From NCBI RefSeq assembly GCF_002028425.1, contig NZ_CP020042.1, positions 6,361,560 through 6,425,559 of the forward strand: a stretch of 64,000 bases of DNA. The letters are read 5' to 3'. The position numbers and the translations under genes were made by a program. Within the stretch, counting starts at the first letter, position 1; the number at the start of each line of letters is the position of its first letter. This document shows, one piece after another, positions 51,563-59,139 of this stretch. The notes under the pieces were generated by a model that was given only the letters and a program-made list of their open reading frames with translations, was not told where the DNA came from and did not search any database. Source of the DNA: Streptomyces katrae. GTDB taxonomy: Bacteria > Actinomycetota > Actinomycetes > Streptomycetales > Streptomycetaceae.

Positions 51563-52759
51563 GTGGACACGACGACACGACTCCCCTTAGCCGGCGTACG
51601 GGTGCTCGACGCCGCCACCCTGTTCGCGGGGCCCGGTGCGGCGACGCTCCTCGGGGACTTCGGGGCGGACGTCATCAAGATCGAACACCCGGCCGGCGAC
51701 CCCGCCCGCCGCCACGGCGCGCAGGTCCACGGTGAGAGCCTGTGGTGGAAGCTGGTCGGCCGCAACAAGCGCACGGTCACGCTCGACCTGAGCCGCAGCG
51801 AGGGCCAGGAGATCTGCCGGGAGCTGGTGCGCGACGCGGACGTGCTCGTGGAGAACTTCCGGCCGGGCACCTTCGAACGGTGGGGCCTGGGATACCGGCG
51901 GCTCAGCGAGCTCAACCCCGGCCTGGTGATGCTCCGCGTCAGCGGCTTCGGGCGGGTCGGCCCCATGAGGAACCGCGCGGGCTTCGGCACGCTCGCCGAG
52001 GCGATGAGCGGCTTCGCCCACTGCACGGGCGCACCGGACGGGCCCCCGACGCTGCCCCCCTTCGGCCTCGCCGACGGCGCGGCCGCGGTCATGTCGGCCT
52101 ACGCCACGATGGTCGCCCTGCACGCGCGCGGCAGCACCGGCCGCGGCCAGGTCGTGGACACGGCCCTCATCGAACCGATCCTGCACCTGCTCGGCCCGCA
52201 GATCTCCGCCTACCAGCAACTCGGCACGGTCCAGGGGCGCTCGGGCAACCGCTCTCCCCACAACGCCCCGCGCAACATCTACCGGTGCCGCGACGGACGC
52301 TGGCTCGCCGTCTCCACCAGCGCCCAGTCCATCGCCGAGCGCGTGATGAGGCTGGTGGGCAGCCCCCACCTGATCGAGGAGCCCTGGTTCGCCACCGGGT
52401 CGGGGCGCGCCGAGCACGTGGAGGAACTGGACGCCGTCGTCGGCGACTGGATCGCGGCGCGCGACGCGGACGAGGTCATCGCGGCCTTCGAGGAGGCCCG
52501 GGCGGCGGTCGCACCCGTCTACACAGCCGCCGACATCGTCGCCGACCCGCAGTTCGCCGCCCTCGGCACGGTCGTCCACGTCGACGACGCCGCACTCGGC
52601 CCCCTGGCCATGCAGGGCGTGCCCGCCCGCCTGTCCGACACCCCGGGACGGGTCCGCTGGGCGGGCAGGCCGCTGGGCGCGGACAACGACGAGGTCTTCG
52701 CAGGGCTGGGCATCGACGCCCGGCGCCGCGCGCAGCTGCGCCGGGAAGGGGTCATCTGA
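51563..52759 (+). CDS. CaiB/BaiF class III CoA-transferase B
   Basis: 398-aa paralogue of CoA-transferase A; the two align along their whole length, with shared ATLFAGPxAATLLGD, SGNRSPHNAPRN-type and EEPWFATGSGRA motifs. The catalytic Asp is in GQVVDTALIEP. The GTG start at 51563 is about 50 bases after the TetR operator. It overlaps the following lyase by one base (TGATG). It probably has a related but distinct acid as substrate. Confidence 0.9.
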   Translation: MDTTTRLPLAGVRVLDAATLFAGPGAATLLGDFGADVIKIEHPAGDPARRHGAQVHGESLWWKLVGRNKRTVTLDLSRSEGQEICRELVRDADVLVENFRPGTFERWGLGYRRLSELNPGLVMLRVSGFGRVGPMRNRAGFGTLAEAMSGFAHCTGAPDGPPTLPPFGLADGAAAVMSAYATMVALHARGSTGRGQVVDTALIEPILHLLGPQISAYQQLGTVQGRSGNRSPHNAPRNIYRCRDGRWLAVSTSAQSIAERVMRLVGSPHLIEEPWFATGSGRAEHVEELDAVVGDWIAARDADEVIAAFEEARAAVAPVYTAADIVADPQFAALGTVVHVDDAALGPLAMQGVPARLSDTPGRVRWAGRPLGADNDEVFAGLGIDARRRAQLRREGVI

Positions 52760-53619
52760 TGCCGCCGTCCTTCGCCGGCACCCGCCCGAGCCCGGTGGTC
52801 CGCACCTGGCTCTACGTGCCCGGCGACCGCCCCGAGCGTTTCGGCAAGGCCGTCGCCTCCGGAGCCGATGCCGTGGTCATCGACCTGGAGGACGCGGTGG
52901 CCCCCGCCCGCAAGGCGGCCGCCCGCGGGGCCGCCGTCGGCTTCCTGGGCTCCGGCCACGGCCGGGCGGTCTTCGTGCGCGTCAACGCCCTGGGCGACGG
53001 CGGCGAGGAGGACCTGGCCGCCCTGCGCGGCACCCGGGTCTCGGGGGTGCGCATCCCCAAGTGCGAGCACCCCGCCCAGCTCGCCGAGGCCGCCCGGCTC
53101 CTGCCGGGCGTGCGGCTCGTACCGCTCCTGGAGACGGCGCTGGGCATCGAGCACGCGTACGCGCTGGCCACCGGCCACGCCCAGGTGTCCGGCCTCGCCT
53201 TCGGCGAAGCCGACCTCGCGGCCGAGCTGGGCACCGGCCACCGCGACGTCCTCGACGCGGCCGCCCATCGTGTCCTGCTCGCCGCCGCCGCGGCCGGGCT
53301 GCCCCGGCCGCCCCTGAGCGTCTTCCCCGCCGTACGGGACCTCGACGGCCTCGCGGCGGACTGCGCGCGCGGCCGGGAACGCGGCTTCTTCGGCCGCTCG
53401 GTGGTCCACCCCGCCCAGGTCCCCGTCGTCAACGCCGCGTTTACCGCTCCGGCCCGGGAACTGGAGGCCGCGCGCCGCCTGGTGGAGAGGGTGGAGCGGG
53501 CTGAGGCGAACGGCTCGGGCGCGTGGCTGGACGAGGCCGGCAACCTCATCGACGCGGCGGCCCTGCGCCAGGCCCGCGCGGCCCTGGGCGCCGCCCGCCA
53601 CCCGGGTCCGACGGCCTGA
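52759..53619 (+). CDS. HpcH/HpaI-type CoA ester lyase B
   Basis: 286-aa lyase, paralogous to lyase A. Motifs: TWLYVPGDRPERFGKAVASG, VIDLEDAVAPARKAAAR (acidic metal ligands), FVRVNA, GVRIPKCEHP, LETALGIEHAYALA, FGEADLAAEL and SVVHPAQVPVVN. Start ATG overlaps the CoA-transferase B stop. Expected to cleave a beta-hydroxyacyl-CoA formed by the transferase. It is the end of the cluster; the next gene is convergent 11 bases away. Confidence 0.9.
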   Translation: MPPSFAGTRPSPVVRTWLYVPGDRPERFGKAVASGADAVVIDLEDAVAPARKAAARGAAVGFLGSGHGRAVFVRVNALGDGGEEDLAALRGTRVSGVRIPKCEHPAQLAEAARLLPGVRLVPLLETALGIEHAYALATGHAQVSGLAFGEADLAAELGTGHRDVLDAAAHRVLLAAAAAGLPRPPLSVFPAVRDLDGLAADCARGRERGFFGRSVVHPAQVPVVNAAFTAPARELEAARRLVERVERAEANGSGAWLDEAGNLIDAAALRQARAALGAARHPGPTA

Positions 53620-53629
53620 CGGGACGAAC

Positions 53630-54562
53630 CTAGGCCGTGAGGTGGCGGTAGAGGGTTTCGTGGCCCTCGGGGCCGGGGTGGATCCCGTCCGTGAGGAGAT
53701 CCGCGCGGTGCTGGAGCGGGGTCCACAGGTCGACGTGGTCGACGTGGTGCTCCGCGCACCAGGTGCGCAGGGCCTCGCGCACGACCAGTGCGCGGGATTC
53801 GGTGAAGCGCAGGCCCTCGTAGTCGGCCGTGCGGGACTCGTCCAGCCACAGGGGGCCGAGGACGGCCAGGCGGGCGTTGTGGTCCCGGGCCGTGGCCGCC
53901 AGGGAGGCGAGACTGTCCGCGAGGCGGGCCGCCAGGCCGTCGGAGCCCTCGTGCGGGGCCGACGCCGGGACGGCCGAGTCGTTGATGCCGGCGGCGATCA
54001 GCAGGGTGTCCGGGCGGCGCGCGGCGAGGAGGGCCGGGGTCTGCTCGGCGACCTCGGCCAGGGTGCTGCCCGGGACGGCCAGGTTGAAGACCCGGTGGTC
54101 CCGCTCGTTCGCCGCGATGTGGCGGGCCGCGAGCCGGCCCGCCCAGCCGCCCCGCGGATCGCAGCGCCCGTACGCGATGCTGTCGCCCGCGATCACGATC
54201 CGGGCCGCCGAGCGCAGCGGGTCCGCGTCCAGATAGGCCCAGGCGCTCTCCCCGGAGGAGAGCAGCACCCGCCGGCGGACGTAGTCGTCCACCTCGTAGG
54301 CGTCGGCCGCGGCCAGCTCCTCGTCGGTCAGGCGCAGGACGACGCCGTCGACCGCGGAGCCCAGCCGGCACTCCAGGGTCAGGTGGACGTCGAGGCCGCT
54401 GGCGGCGATCACGTCCGGGTCGGCGATCTTCAGGGGCCGGGTGGCGTAGCCGACCAGCGAGGCCGGCGAGCTGGGCACGGTCCGGCCGAAGAGGGCGGTC
54501 TGGACGTGCGCCTCCTTCAGCGTGCCGAAGGAGAACAGGGCGTGCGGGCGCGACTCGGTCAC
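53630..54562 (-). CDS. Fusion of AIG2/GGCT-like and SGNH hydrolase domains
   Basis: 310-aa protein with two unrelated parts. Residues 1 to about 110 resemble AIG2/gamma-glutamylcyclotransferase-like proteins: SFGTLKEAHVQTALFGR and LTDEELAAADAYEVDDYVRR, the latter with the conserved Glu. Residues from about 115 form an SGNH (GDSL) hydrolase: AGDSIAYG (block I Ser), a Gly in PGSTLAE, GIND (block III Asn) and DGIHPGPEGH (block V Asp/His). The fusion is unusual in my knowledge. A GTG starts it. Substrate unknown; esterase or amide transfer is possible. The upstream region faces the WhiB gene. Confidence 0.8.
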   Translation of the reverse strand: MTESRPHALFSFGTLKEAHVQTALFGRTVPSSPASLVGYATRPLKIADPDVIAASGLDVHLTLECRLGSAVDGVVLRLTDEELAAADAYEVDDYVRRRVLLSSGESAWAYLDADPLRSAARIVIAGDSIAYGRCDPRGGWAGRLAARHIAANERDHRVFNLAVPGSTLAEVAEQTPALLAARRPDTLLIAAGINDSAVPASAPHEGSDGLAARLADSLASLAATARDHNARLAVLGPLWLDESRTADYEGLRFTESRALVVREALRTWCAEHHVDHVDLWTPLQHRADLLTDGIHPGPEGHETLYRHLTA

Positions 54563-54676
54563 GGTGGGGGCCGGGGCCTTTCTTCAGCGGATGATCATCA
54601 CTCACCCTATCGGCCCCTCGGGCGGTGTTGATCGGGCGTTGATCGGATGTACATCGCGCCCGTCCAGGATCACCGC

Positions 54677-54913
54677 ATGTCGATGAACACCACCACCGCC
54701 CCCGCCTGGTACGACCTCGCCCTGTGCGCCCAGACGGGCCCGAGCTTCTTCTTCCCGGACCCGGGCTCCTCCGTCCAGGACGCGAAGCGGCTGTGCGGGG
54801 CGTGCGAGGGCAGGGCGGCGTGCCTGGAGTACGCCCTCGCCAACGACGAGCGCTTCGGTGTCTGGGGCGGCCTCTCGGAGACCGAACGGCAGGCCCTGCG
54901 CCCGCGCGGCTGA
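54677..54913 (+). CDS. WhiB-family transcriptional regulator
   Basis: Short WhiB protein, 78 aa, with the four cluster cysteines Cys17, Cys40, Cys43, Cys49 and the GVWGG turn (residues 61-65). WhiB proteins bind a redox- and NO-sensitive [4Fe-4S] cluster and interact with sigma region 4 of HrdB-type factors. Basic residues after the turn are few (RPRG). The start could be Met1 or the next Met. Its target is unknown. It stands alone between the SGNH fusion gene and the desaturase. Confidence 0.9.
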   Translation: MSMNTTTAPAWYDLALCAQTGPSFFFPDPGSSVQDAKRLCGACEGRAACLEYALANDERFGVWGGLSETERQALRPRG

Positions 54914-54928
54914 ACCGGGCGGCGGACC

Positions 54929-55900
54929 TCAGCCCTTCCGGGCGGCCATGCGCGCCGCGCGCGCGGCCAGGCGCTCGTCGAGCTTGCGGGCCTCGGCGTC
55001 GAGGCCGTTCATGAACAGCCCGAGCTCCTCCTGGGCCTTCTGCCCCTCCGGGCCCAGCCCGTCGATGTCCATGATCTTGAGGAAGCGGATCACGGGGCTC
55101 AGCACGTCGTCGTGGTGGATCCGCAGGTTGTAGACCCCGCCGATCGCCATCTGCGCGGCCATCCGCTCGAAGCCGGGCATGCCGTGTCCGGGCATCCGGA
55201 AGTTGACGACGACGTCGCGCACGGCCTGCATGGTCAGGTCCGGGGCGAGCTCGAAGGCCGCGGCCAGCAGGTTCCGGTAGAAGATCATGTGCAGGTTCTC
55301 GTCCTGCGCGATGCGGGCCAGCATCCGGTCGCAGACCGGGTCACCGGACTGGTGGCCGGTGTTGCGGTGCGAGATGCGGGTCGCCAGCTCCTGGAAGGCC
55401 ACGTACGCCACCGAGTGCAGCATGGAGTGGCTGTTGTCGGACTCGAAGCCCTCCGACATGTGCTGCATCCGGAACGCTTCCAGCTTGTCCGGGTCCACGG
55501 CGCGCGAGGCCAGCAGGTAGTCGCGCATCACGATGCCGTGGCGGCCCTCCTCGGCGGTCCAGCGGTGCACCCAGGTGCCCCAGGCGCCGTTGCGGCCGAA
55601 GAGCGTCGCGATCTCGTGGTGGTAGCTGGGGAGGTTGTCCTCGGTCAGCAGGTTCACGACCAGCGCGATCTTGCCGATGTCGGTCACCTTCGACTGCTGC
55701 GGGTCCCAGGCCTCGCCGTCCTCGAAGAAGCCCGGGAAGTTCCGGCCGTCGCTCCACGGGACGTACTCGTGGGGCATCCAGTCCTTGGTGACCTTCAGAT
55801 GGCGGTTGAGCTCCTTCTCGACCACCTCTTCCAGCGCGAACAGCAGCTTGGCGTCGGTCCACGCCTCCGAGCTGCCGAGGTGGGGAGAGGTGATCGTCAC
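54929..55900 (-). CDS. Acyl-ACP desaturase (ferritin-like di-iron)
   Basis: 323-aa soluble stearoyl-ACP-type desaturase that inserts a double bond into an acyl chain on ACP. The two di-iron motifs are TAEEGRH and DENLH (both E/D-E-x-R/N-H), with further Glu in LEEVVEKEL. The GTG start has AGGAGCC seven bases upstream. A tandem operator-like element precedes it. Supports membrane fluidity control; electron donor genes are not adjacent. Confidence 0.94.
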   Translation of the reverse strand: MTITSPHLGSSEAWTDAKLLFALEEVVEKELNRHLKVTKDWMPHEYVPWSDGRNFPGFFEDGEAWDPQQSKVTDIGKIALVVNLLTEDNLPSYHHEIATLFGRNGAWGTWVHRWTAEEGRHGIVMRDYLLASRAVDPDKLEAFRMQHMSEGFESDNSHSMLHSVAYVAFQELATRISHRNTGHQSGDPVCDRMLARIAQDENLHMIFYRNLLAAAFELAPDLTMQAVRDVVVNFRMPGHGMPGFERMAAQMAIGGVYNLRIHHDDVLSPVIRFLKIMDIDGLGPEGQKAQEELGLFMNGLDAEARKLDERLAARAARMAARKG

Positions 55901-55930
55901 GGGGGCTCCTGGGGGGACAAAGCGAATTAC

Positions 55931-55960
55931 CTACGGTTCCGTAGCCTACGGTCTCGTAGG
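55931..55960 (-). promoter_or_regulatory. Tandem operator upstream of the desaturase
   Basis: Two adjacent dyads, CTACGG-TT-CCGTAG-like (55931-55944) and CCTACG-GTCT-CGTAGG (55945-55960), lie 31 to 60 bases before the desaturase start, flanked by TTA/TTAA, in a patch of higher AT. The overall arrangement looks like a TetR-family (fatty acid desaturation regulator type) double site. The regulator is not in the neighbourhood. Confidence 0.7.
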
Positions 55961-56084
55961 TTAAGCCTGACATCAGGGCCAGCCAAGCCCCAGTCGTCGG
56001 TGTGTCCGGCTACGTCCGGTTATCTATGCAGTTGGAGGGGGCGGCAGGGGCCTTCAGAAGGGGCAGAATCACGCCAGAAGGTGG

Positions 56085-56119
56085 CCGGCCCCTCCGGCCT
56101 TGACGGCCGGAGGGGCCGG
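56085..56119 (-). terminator. Terminator after the ABC-F gene
   Basis: CCGGCCCCTCCGGCC (56085-56099), loop TTGAC, GGCCGGAGGGGCCGG (56105-56119): a perfect 15-bp stem, about 30 bases after the ABC-F stop on the minus strand. Confidence 0.75.
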
Positions 56120-56147
56120 AGCGAGGGGGCCGCGAGGGCCCGGTGGA

Positions 56148-57794
56148 TCAGTCCTGCCAGAGCGAGGCGCGGACCTCTTCGGCGGTGGTCGCCCGCAGTC
56201 CCCGCTCACCGTCGAGCAGCAGCCACCGGGTGATCCCGACCGACTCCAGGAACGGCACGTCGTGGCTGGCCACGATCAGCGCCCCCTCGTAGGACTCCAG
56301 CGACTCCCCGAGCCGGCGCACGCTCGCCAGGTCCAGGCTGTTCGTCGGCTCGTCCAGCATCAGCAGCTGCGGAGCCGGCTCCGCCAGCAGCAGGGCCGCG
56401 AGCGCCGCCCGGAACCGTTCGCCGCCCGACAGGGTGCCGGCCGCGCGGTCCGCCCGGCCGCCCCGGAACAGGAAGTGCGCGAGCCGCGCCCGGATCAGGT
56501 TGTTGGAGGCGTGCGGGGCGAACCGCGCCACGTTCTCCACGACCGAGCGCTCGTCGTCCAGTACGTCCAGCCGCTGCGGCAGGAACCGCGCCGGGACGTG
56601 CGCCACCGCCTCGCCCGACACGGGAGCCAGCTGCCCGGCGATGGTCCGCAGCAGCGTCGTCTTGCCGGAGCCGTTCGCGCCGACCAGCGCGATCCGCTCC
56701 GGACCGCGCACCTCCCACTCGCCTGCCACGCCGGGCCCGTGGGCCGGCCGCAGATCGGTCAGGGTCAGGACCCGTCGGCCCGGGGGGACCTGAGTGGCCG
56801 GCAGTTCGATGCGGATCACGTCGTCGTCGCGCACCGCCTCCACCGCCTGGTCCAGCCGCTCGCGGGCGTCCGCCAGCTTCTCGGCGTGCATCGTGCGGTG
56901 CTTGCCCGCCGACTCCTGGGCGGCGCGCTTGCGCGCGTTCATCACGATCTTCGGCTCGCGCTTGGTGTCGTACATCTTCTGCGCGTACCGCTTGCGGCGG
57001 GCCAGTTTCAGCTGGGCGTCGGCGAGTTCGCGCTTCTGGCGCTGGACGTCGGCCTCGGCGACCCGGACCATCCGCTCGGCCGACTCCTGCTCGGCGGCGA
57101 GCATCTGCTCGTAGTCCCCGAAGTTCCCGCCGTACCAGCGGACTTCGCCGTCGCGCAGGTCGGCGATCTGGTCGACCCGCTCCAGCAGCTCCCGGTCGTG
57201 ACTGACCAGCACCATCACCCCCGACCAGGACTCGACGGCCGCGTAGAGGCGCCGTCGGGCCCGCAGGTCCAGGTTGTTGGTGGGCTCGTCCAGCAGCAGC
57301 ACGTCCGGCCGGGCCAGCAGCAGGGCCGCCAGCCGCAGCAGGACGCACTCGCCGCCGGAGAGCTCACCGACCGTGCGGTCCAGGCCGATCCCGGCGAGCC
57401 CGAGCTGGTCGAGCACGGCCAGGGCCCGCTCCTCGACGTCCCAATCGTCGCCGACGGCGGCGAAGTTGGCCTCGGTGGCCTCACCCGCCTCGATGGCGTG
57501 CAGGGCCGTGCGGGCGGCGCGGATGCCGAGCGCCTCGTCGACGCGGAGCGCGGTGTCGAGGGTGGCGTCCTGCGGGAGGTAGCCGAGGGTGCCGGCCACC
57601 GACACCTGGCCCCCGGACGGGGTCAGGGCGCCGGCGACGAGCTTCAACAGGGTGGACTTCCCGCAGCCGTTGAGCCCGATCAGGCCGGTGCGGCCGGGGC
57701 CGACGGTCCACTGGAACCCCTCGAAGACGGGGGTTCCGTCGGGCCAGTCGAAGGAGAGGGCGGAGCAGGTGATGAAAGTAGGGGCATGACTCAT
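56148..57794 (-). CDS. ABC-F family ATPase
   Basis: 548-aa soluble protein with two ABC domains and no membrane part. First domain: GLNGCGKSTLL (Walker A), LSGGECVLLRL signature, LLLDEPTNNLDL (Walker B). A charged linker of about 80 residues (KRELADAQLKLARRKRYAQK) joins to the second: GANGSGKTTLL, LSGGERFRAALA, LMLDEPTNSLDL. ABC-F proteins act on the ribosome, for protection from antibiotics or translation rescue. No antibiotic cluster is here. A short reading frame ending at its start may be a leader. Confidence 0.93.
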   Translation of the reverse strand: MSHAPTFITCSALSFDWPDGTPVFEGFQWTVGPGRTGLIGLNGCGKSTLLKLVAGALTPSGGQVSVAGTLGYLPQDATLDTALRVDEALGIRAARTALHAIEAGEATEANFAAVGDDWDVEERALAVLDQLGLAGIGLDRTVGELSGGECVLLRLAALLLARPDVLLLDEPTNNLDLRARRRLYAAVESWSGVMVLVSHDRELLERVDQIADLRDGEVRWYGGNFGDYEQMLAAEQESAERMVRVAEADVQRQKRELADAQLKLARRKRYAQKMYDTKREPKIVMNARKRAAQESAGKHRTMHAEKLADARERLDQAVEAVRDDDVIRIELPATQVPPGRRVLTLTDLRPAHGPGVAGEWEVRGPERIALVGANGSGKTTLLRTIAGQLAPVSGEAVAHVPARFLPQRLDVLDDERSVVENVARFAPHASNNLIRARLAHFLFRGGRADRAAGTLSGGERFRAALAALLLAEPAPQLLMLDEPTNSLDLASVRRLGESLESYEGALIVASHDVPFLESVGITRWLLLDGERGLRATTAEEVRASLWQD

Positions 57795-57976
57795 GGAGGC
57801 CTCCAGGTTGCGTGAGTGGTGCGTGCAACGCGGGGAGACAGCCGACTGTCACAAGGGTGTGGGCGTGGTGGTCGGGTGTCTCGGACCTCAGAAGAGCAAT
57901 GTCCTACTCCGTTTCGACGGCTATGGGGCACCGACGAAATTACGGGCGGCCCCAGCCGCCCGCAACCGAATAACAC
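57791..57976 (-). CDS. Possible leader ORF of the ABC-F gene (TTA codon)
   Basis: A 61-codon frame starts GTG TTA at 57976 and its TGA overlaps the ABC-F ATG (ATGA). The second codon is TTA, rare in Streptomyces and dependent on the bldA tRNA. A GGGCGGC/GCCGCCC hairpin (57944-57961) lies near its start. The amino acid sequence has no domain and looks compositionally random, so it may be chance; ribosome-mediated attenuation via short leaders is known for some ABC-F resistance genes. Confidence 0.25.
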   Translation of the reverse strand: MLFGCGRLGPPVISSVPHSRRNGVGHCSSEVRDTRPPRPHPCDSRLSPRVARTTHATWRPP

Positions 57977-57992
57977 CGCCGTTCCGTCGGGC

Positions 57993-58409
57993 TCAGCAGG
58001 AGCCGCGCATCAGCTCGTCCAGGCTGTGGTCCATGTCCAGGTAGCGGTGCTCCAGCCCCGGCGGGACGAGCTCGCGGGAGCGCTCCAGGAATCTCTCGAT
58101 CTCGGCCGTGTCCATCAGCACGATCGCCACCCCCTCCGGCGCGTGGAACTCGACCGTCGTGCGGTCCCCGTCGTACGGGCGCACGCGCACGTCGCCGCAG
58201 CCGGCCGGGTGCTGGATCCCTGACATCAGCAGCTCCCGCGCGAAGGTCCACGAGACCTCGACGCCCTCGAGTGTGGCGAGCGCGGGGAAGGCCATGCGGA
58301 CGGCGAAGGGATCCGAGCGGTCGTAGCAGAGGGTGACGGGGACGGTCTCGACCTTCGGGGCGGTGGCGACCAGTCGTGCCTGTACGGCCTGCTCGATGAC
58401 AGTGATCAA
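57993..58409 (-). CDS. SsgA-like sporulation protein (SALP)
   Basis: 138-aa protein of the SsgA/SsgB family, unique to morphologically complex actinomycetes, which localises and controls septation and cell-wall changes in sporulation. Family features: VTLCYDRSDPFAVRMAFP, VSWTFARELLMSG, GDVRVRPYDGDRTTVEFH, PPGLEHRYLDMD. The TTG at 58409 is preceded by GGGAGC; the longer in-frame start at 58487 adds unlike sequence. Which member of the family it is cannot be told here. Confidence 0.88.
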   Translation of the reverse strand: MITVIEQAVQARLVATAPKVETVPVTLCYDRSDPFAVRMAFPALATLEGVEVSWTFARELLMSGIQHPAGCGDVRVRPYDGDRTTVEFHAPEGVAIVLMDTAEIERFLERSRELVPPGLEHRYLDMDHSLDELMRGSC

Positions 58410-58588
58410 GGCTCGCTCCCTTGCAGCGGATCTGCTGCCGGGCTGTGGGGTGGAACCCGGCAACCGGATAGACGCCGGAATCGGCAAATCCGTGCAGGGC
58501 GGATGACGTGAGCTGCGTCACCGATTGGCCGGATCCCGCCGGTGCGATCGCACAGAGTGACGGGAAGGGGGGTGCGGGGAAAGGGGTC

Positions 58589-59065
58589 TCACTCCTTTCC
58601 GCAGGCTCCGGAGTGATCGCAATAAGGCTGGTTACCGCTCACTCCACAGGCGCAAAGCACCGCTCTGGTCTCCCTCCGGAGCCCCCCGGCGGCGGTGGTC
58701 ACGCTCAGTTCCCCCCGCAGGAACAGTTGGCCGAGAGGCGACCGTACGACGCTGGTCGGCCGGTCCCCCTGCTCCGCCGGGCCGGCGGCCGTCCGGTACT
58801 GGAGCGCCCCGGACGGGCAGCGCCGGACCACCTCGGCGACCCGCTCCGGCGCGGCCCCGTCCGGCCGGATCCAGGGGCGGCGTCCCGAGTCGAACACCTC
58901 GGGCAGCCCGCCGACGCACCGGGCGGCGTGCAGGCACCGGCCGGCGTCGTAGGTGACGGTGATCCCCGCGCCCGCGTACGCCTTGGGTCCTTGCGGGGCT
59001 TGCGGGGCTTGCGGCTCGTTCGGCGCTTCCGGCTCGTTCGGCTCGTTCGCTTCCATGGAGGCCAT
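58589..59065 (-). CDS. Mono-cluster ferredoxin fused to CDGSH iron-sulfur domain
   Basis: 158-aa protein. An N-terminal repeat (NEPNEPEAPNEP) is followed by a ferredoxin-like Fer4_19 domain with Cys in GRCLHAARCVGG and VVRRCPSGA. The C-terminus carries a CDGSH-type site LCACGVSGNQPYCDHSGAC, with the Cys-Cys-Cys-His arrangement altered to C-D-H where C-D-G is typical. Likely an electron-transfer or sensing protein; partner unknown. Start ATG at 59065 or 59056. Confidence 0.82.
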   Translation of the reverse strand: MASMEANEPNEPEAPNEPQAPQAPQGPKAYAGAGITVTYDAGRCLHAARCVGGLPEVFDSGRRPWIRPDGAAPERVAEVVRRCPSGALQYRTAAGPAEQGDRPTSVVRSPLGQLFLRGELSVTTAAGGLRRETRAVLCACGVSGNQPYCDHSGACGKE

Positions 59066-59139
59066 GGGCCCACGCTAGGAACCCGCGGCCGGGAACGCAC
59101 CCTGGACGGCGAAATACGGGTGCGTTAGCTTCCCGCGCC

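Noticed and set aside
54929..56034. + strand frame opposite the desaturase (55112-56233)
   Set aside because: Shadow frame rich in Val, Gly and His; the minus strand encodes a complete di-iron desaturase.
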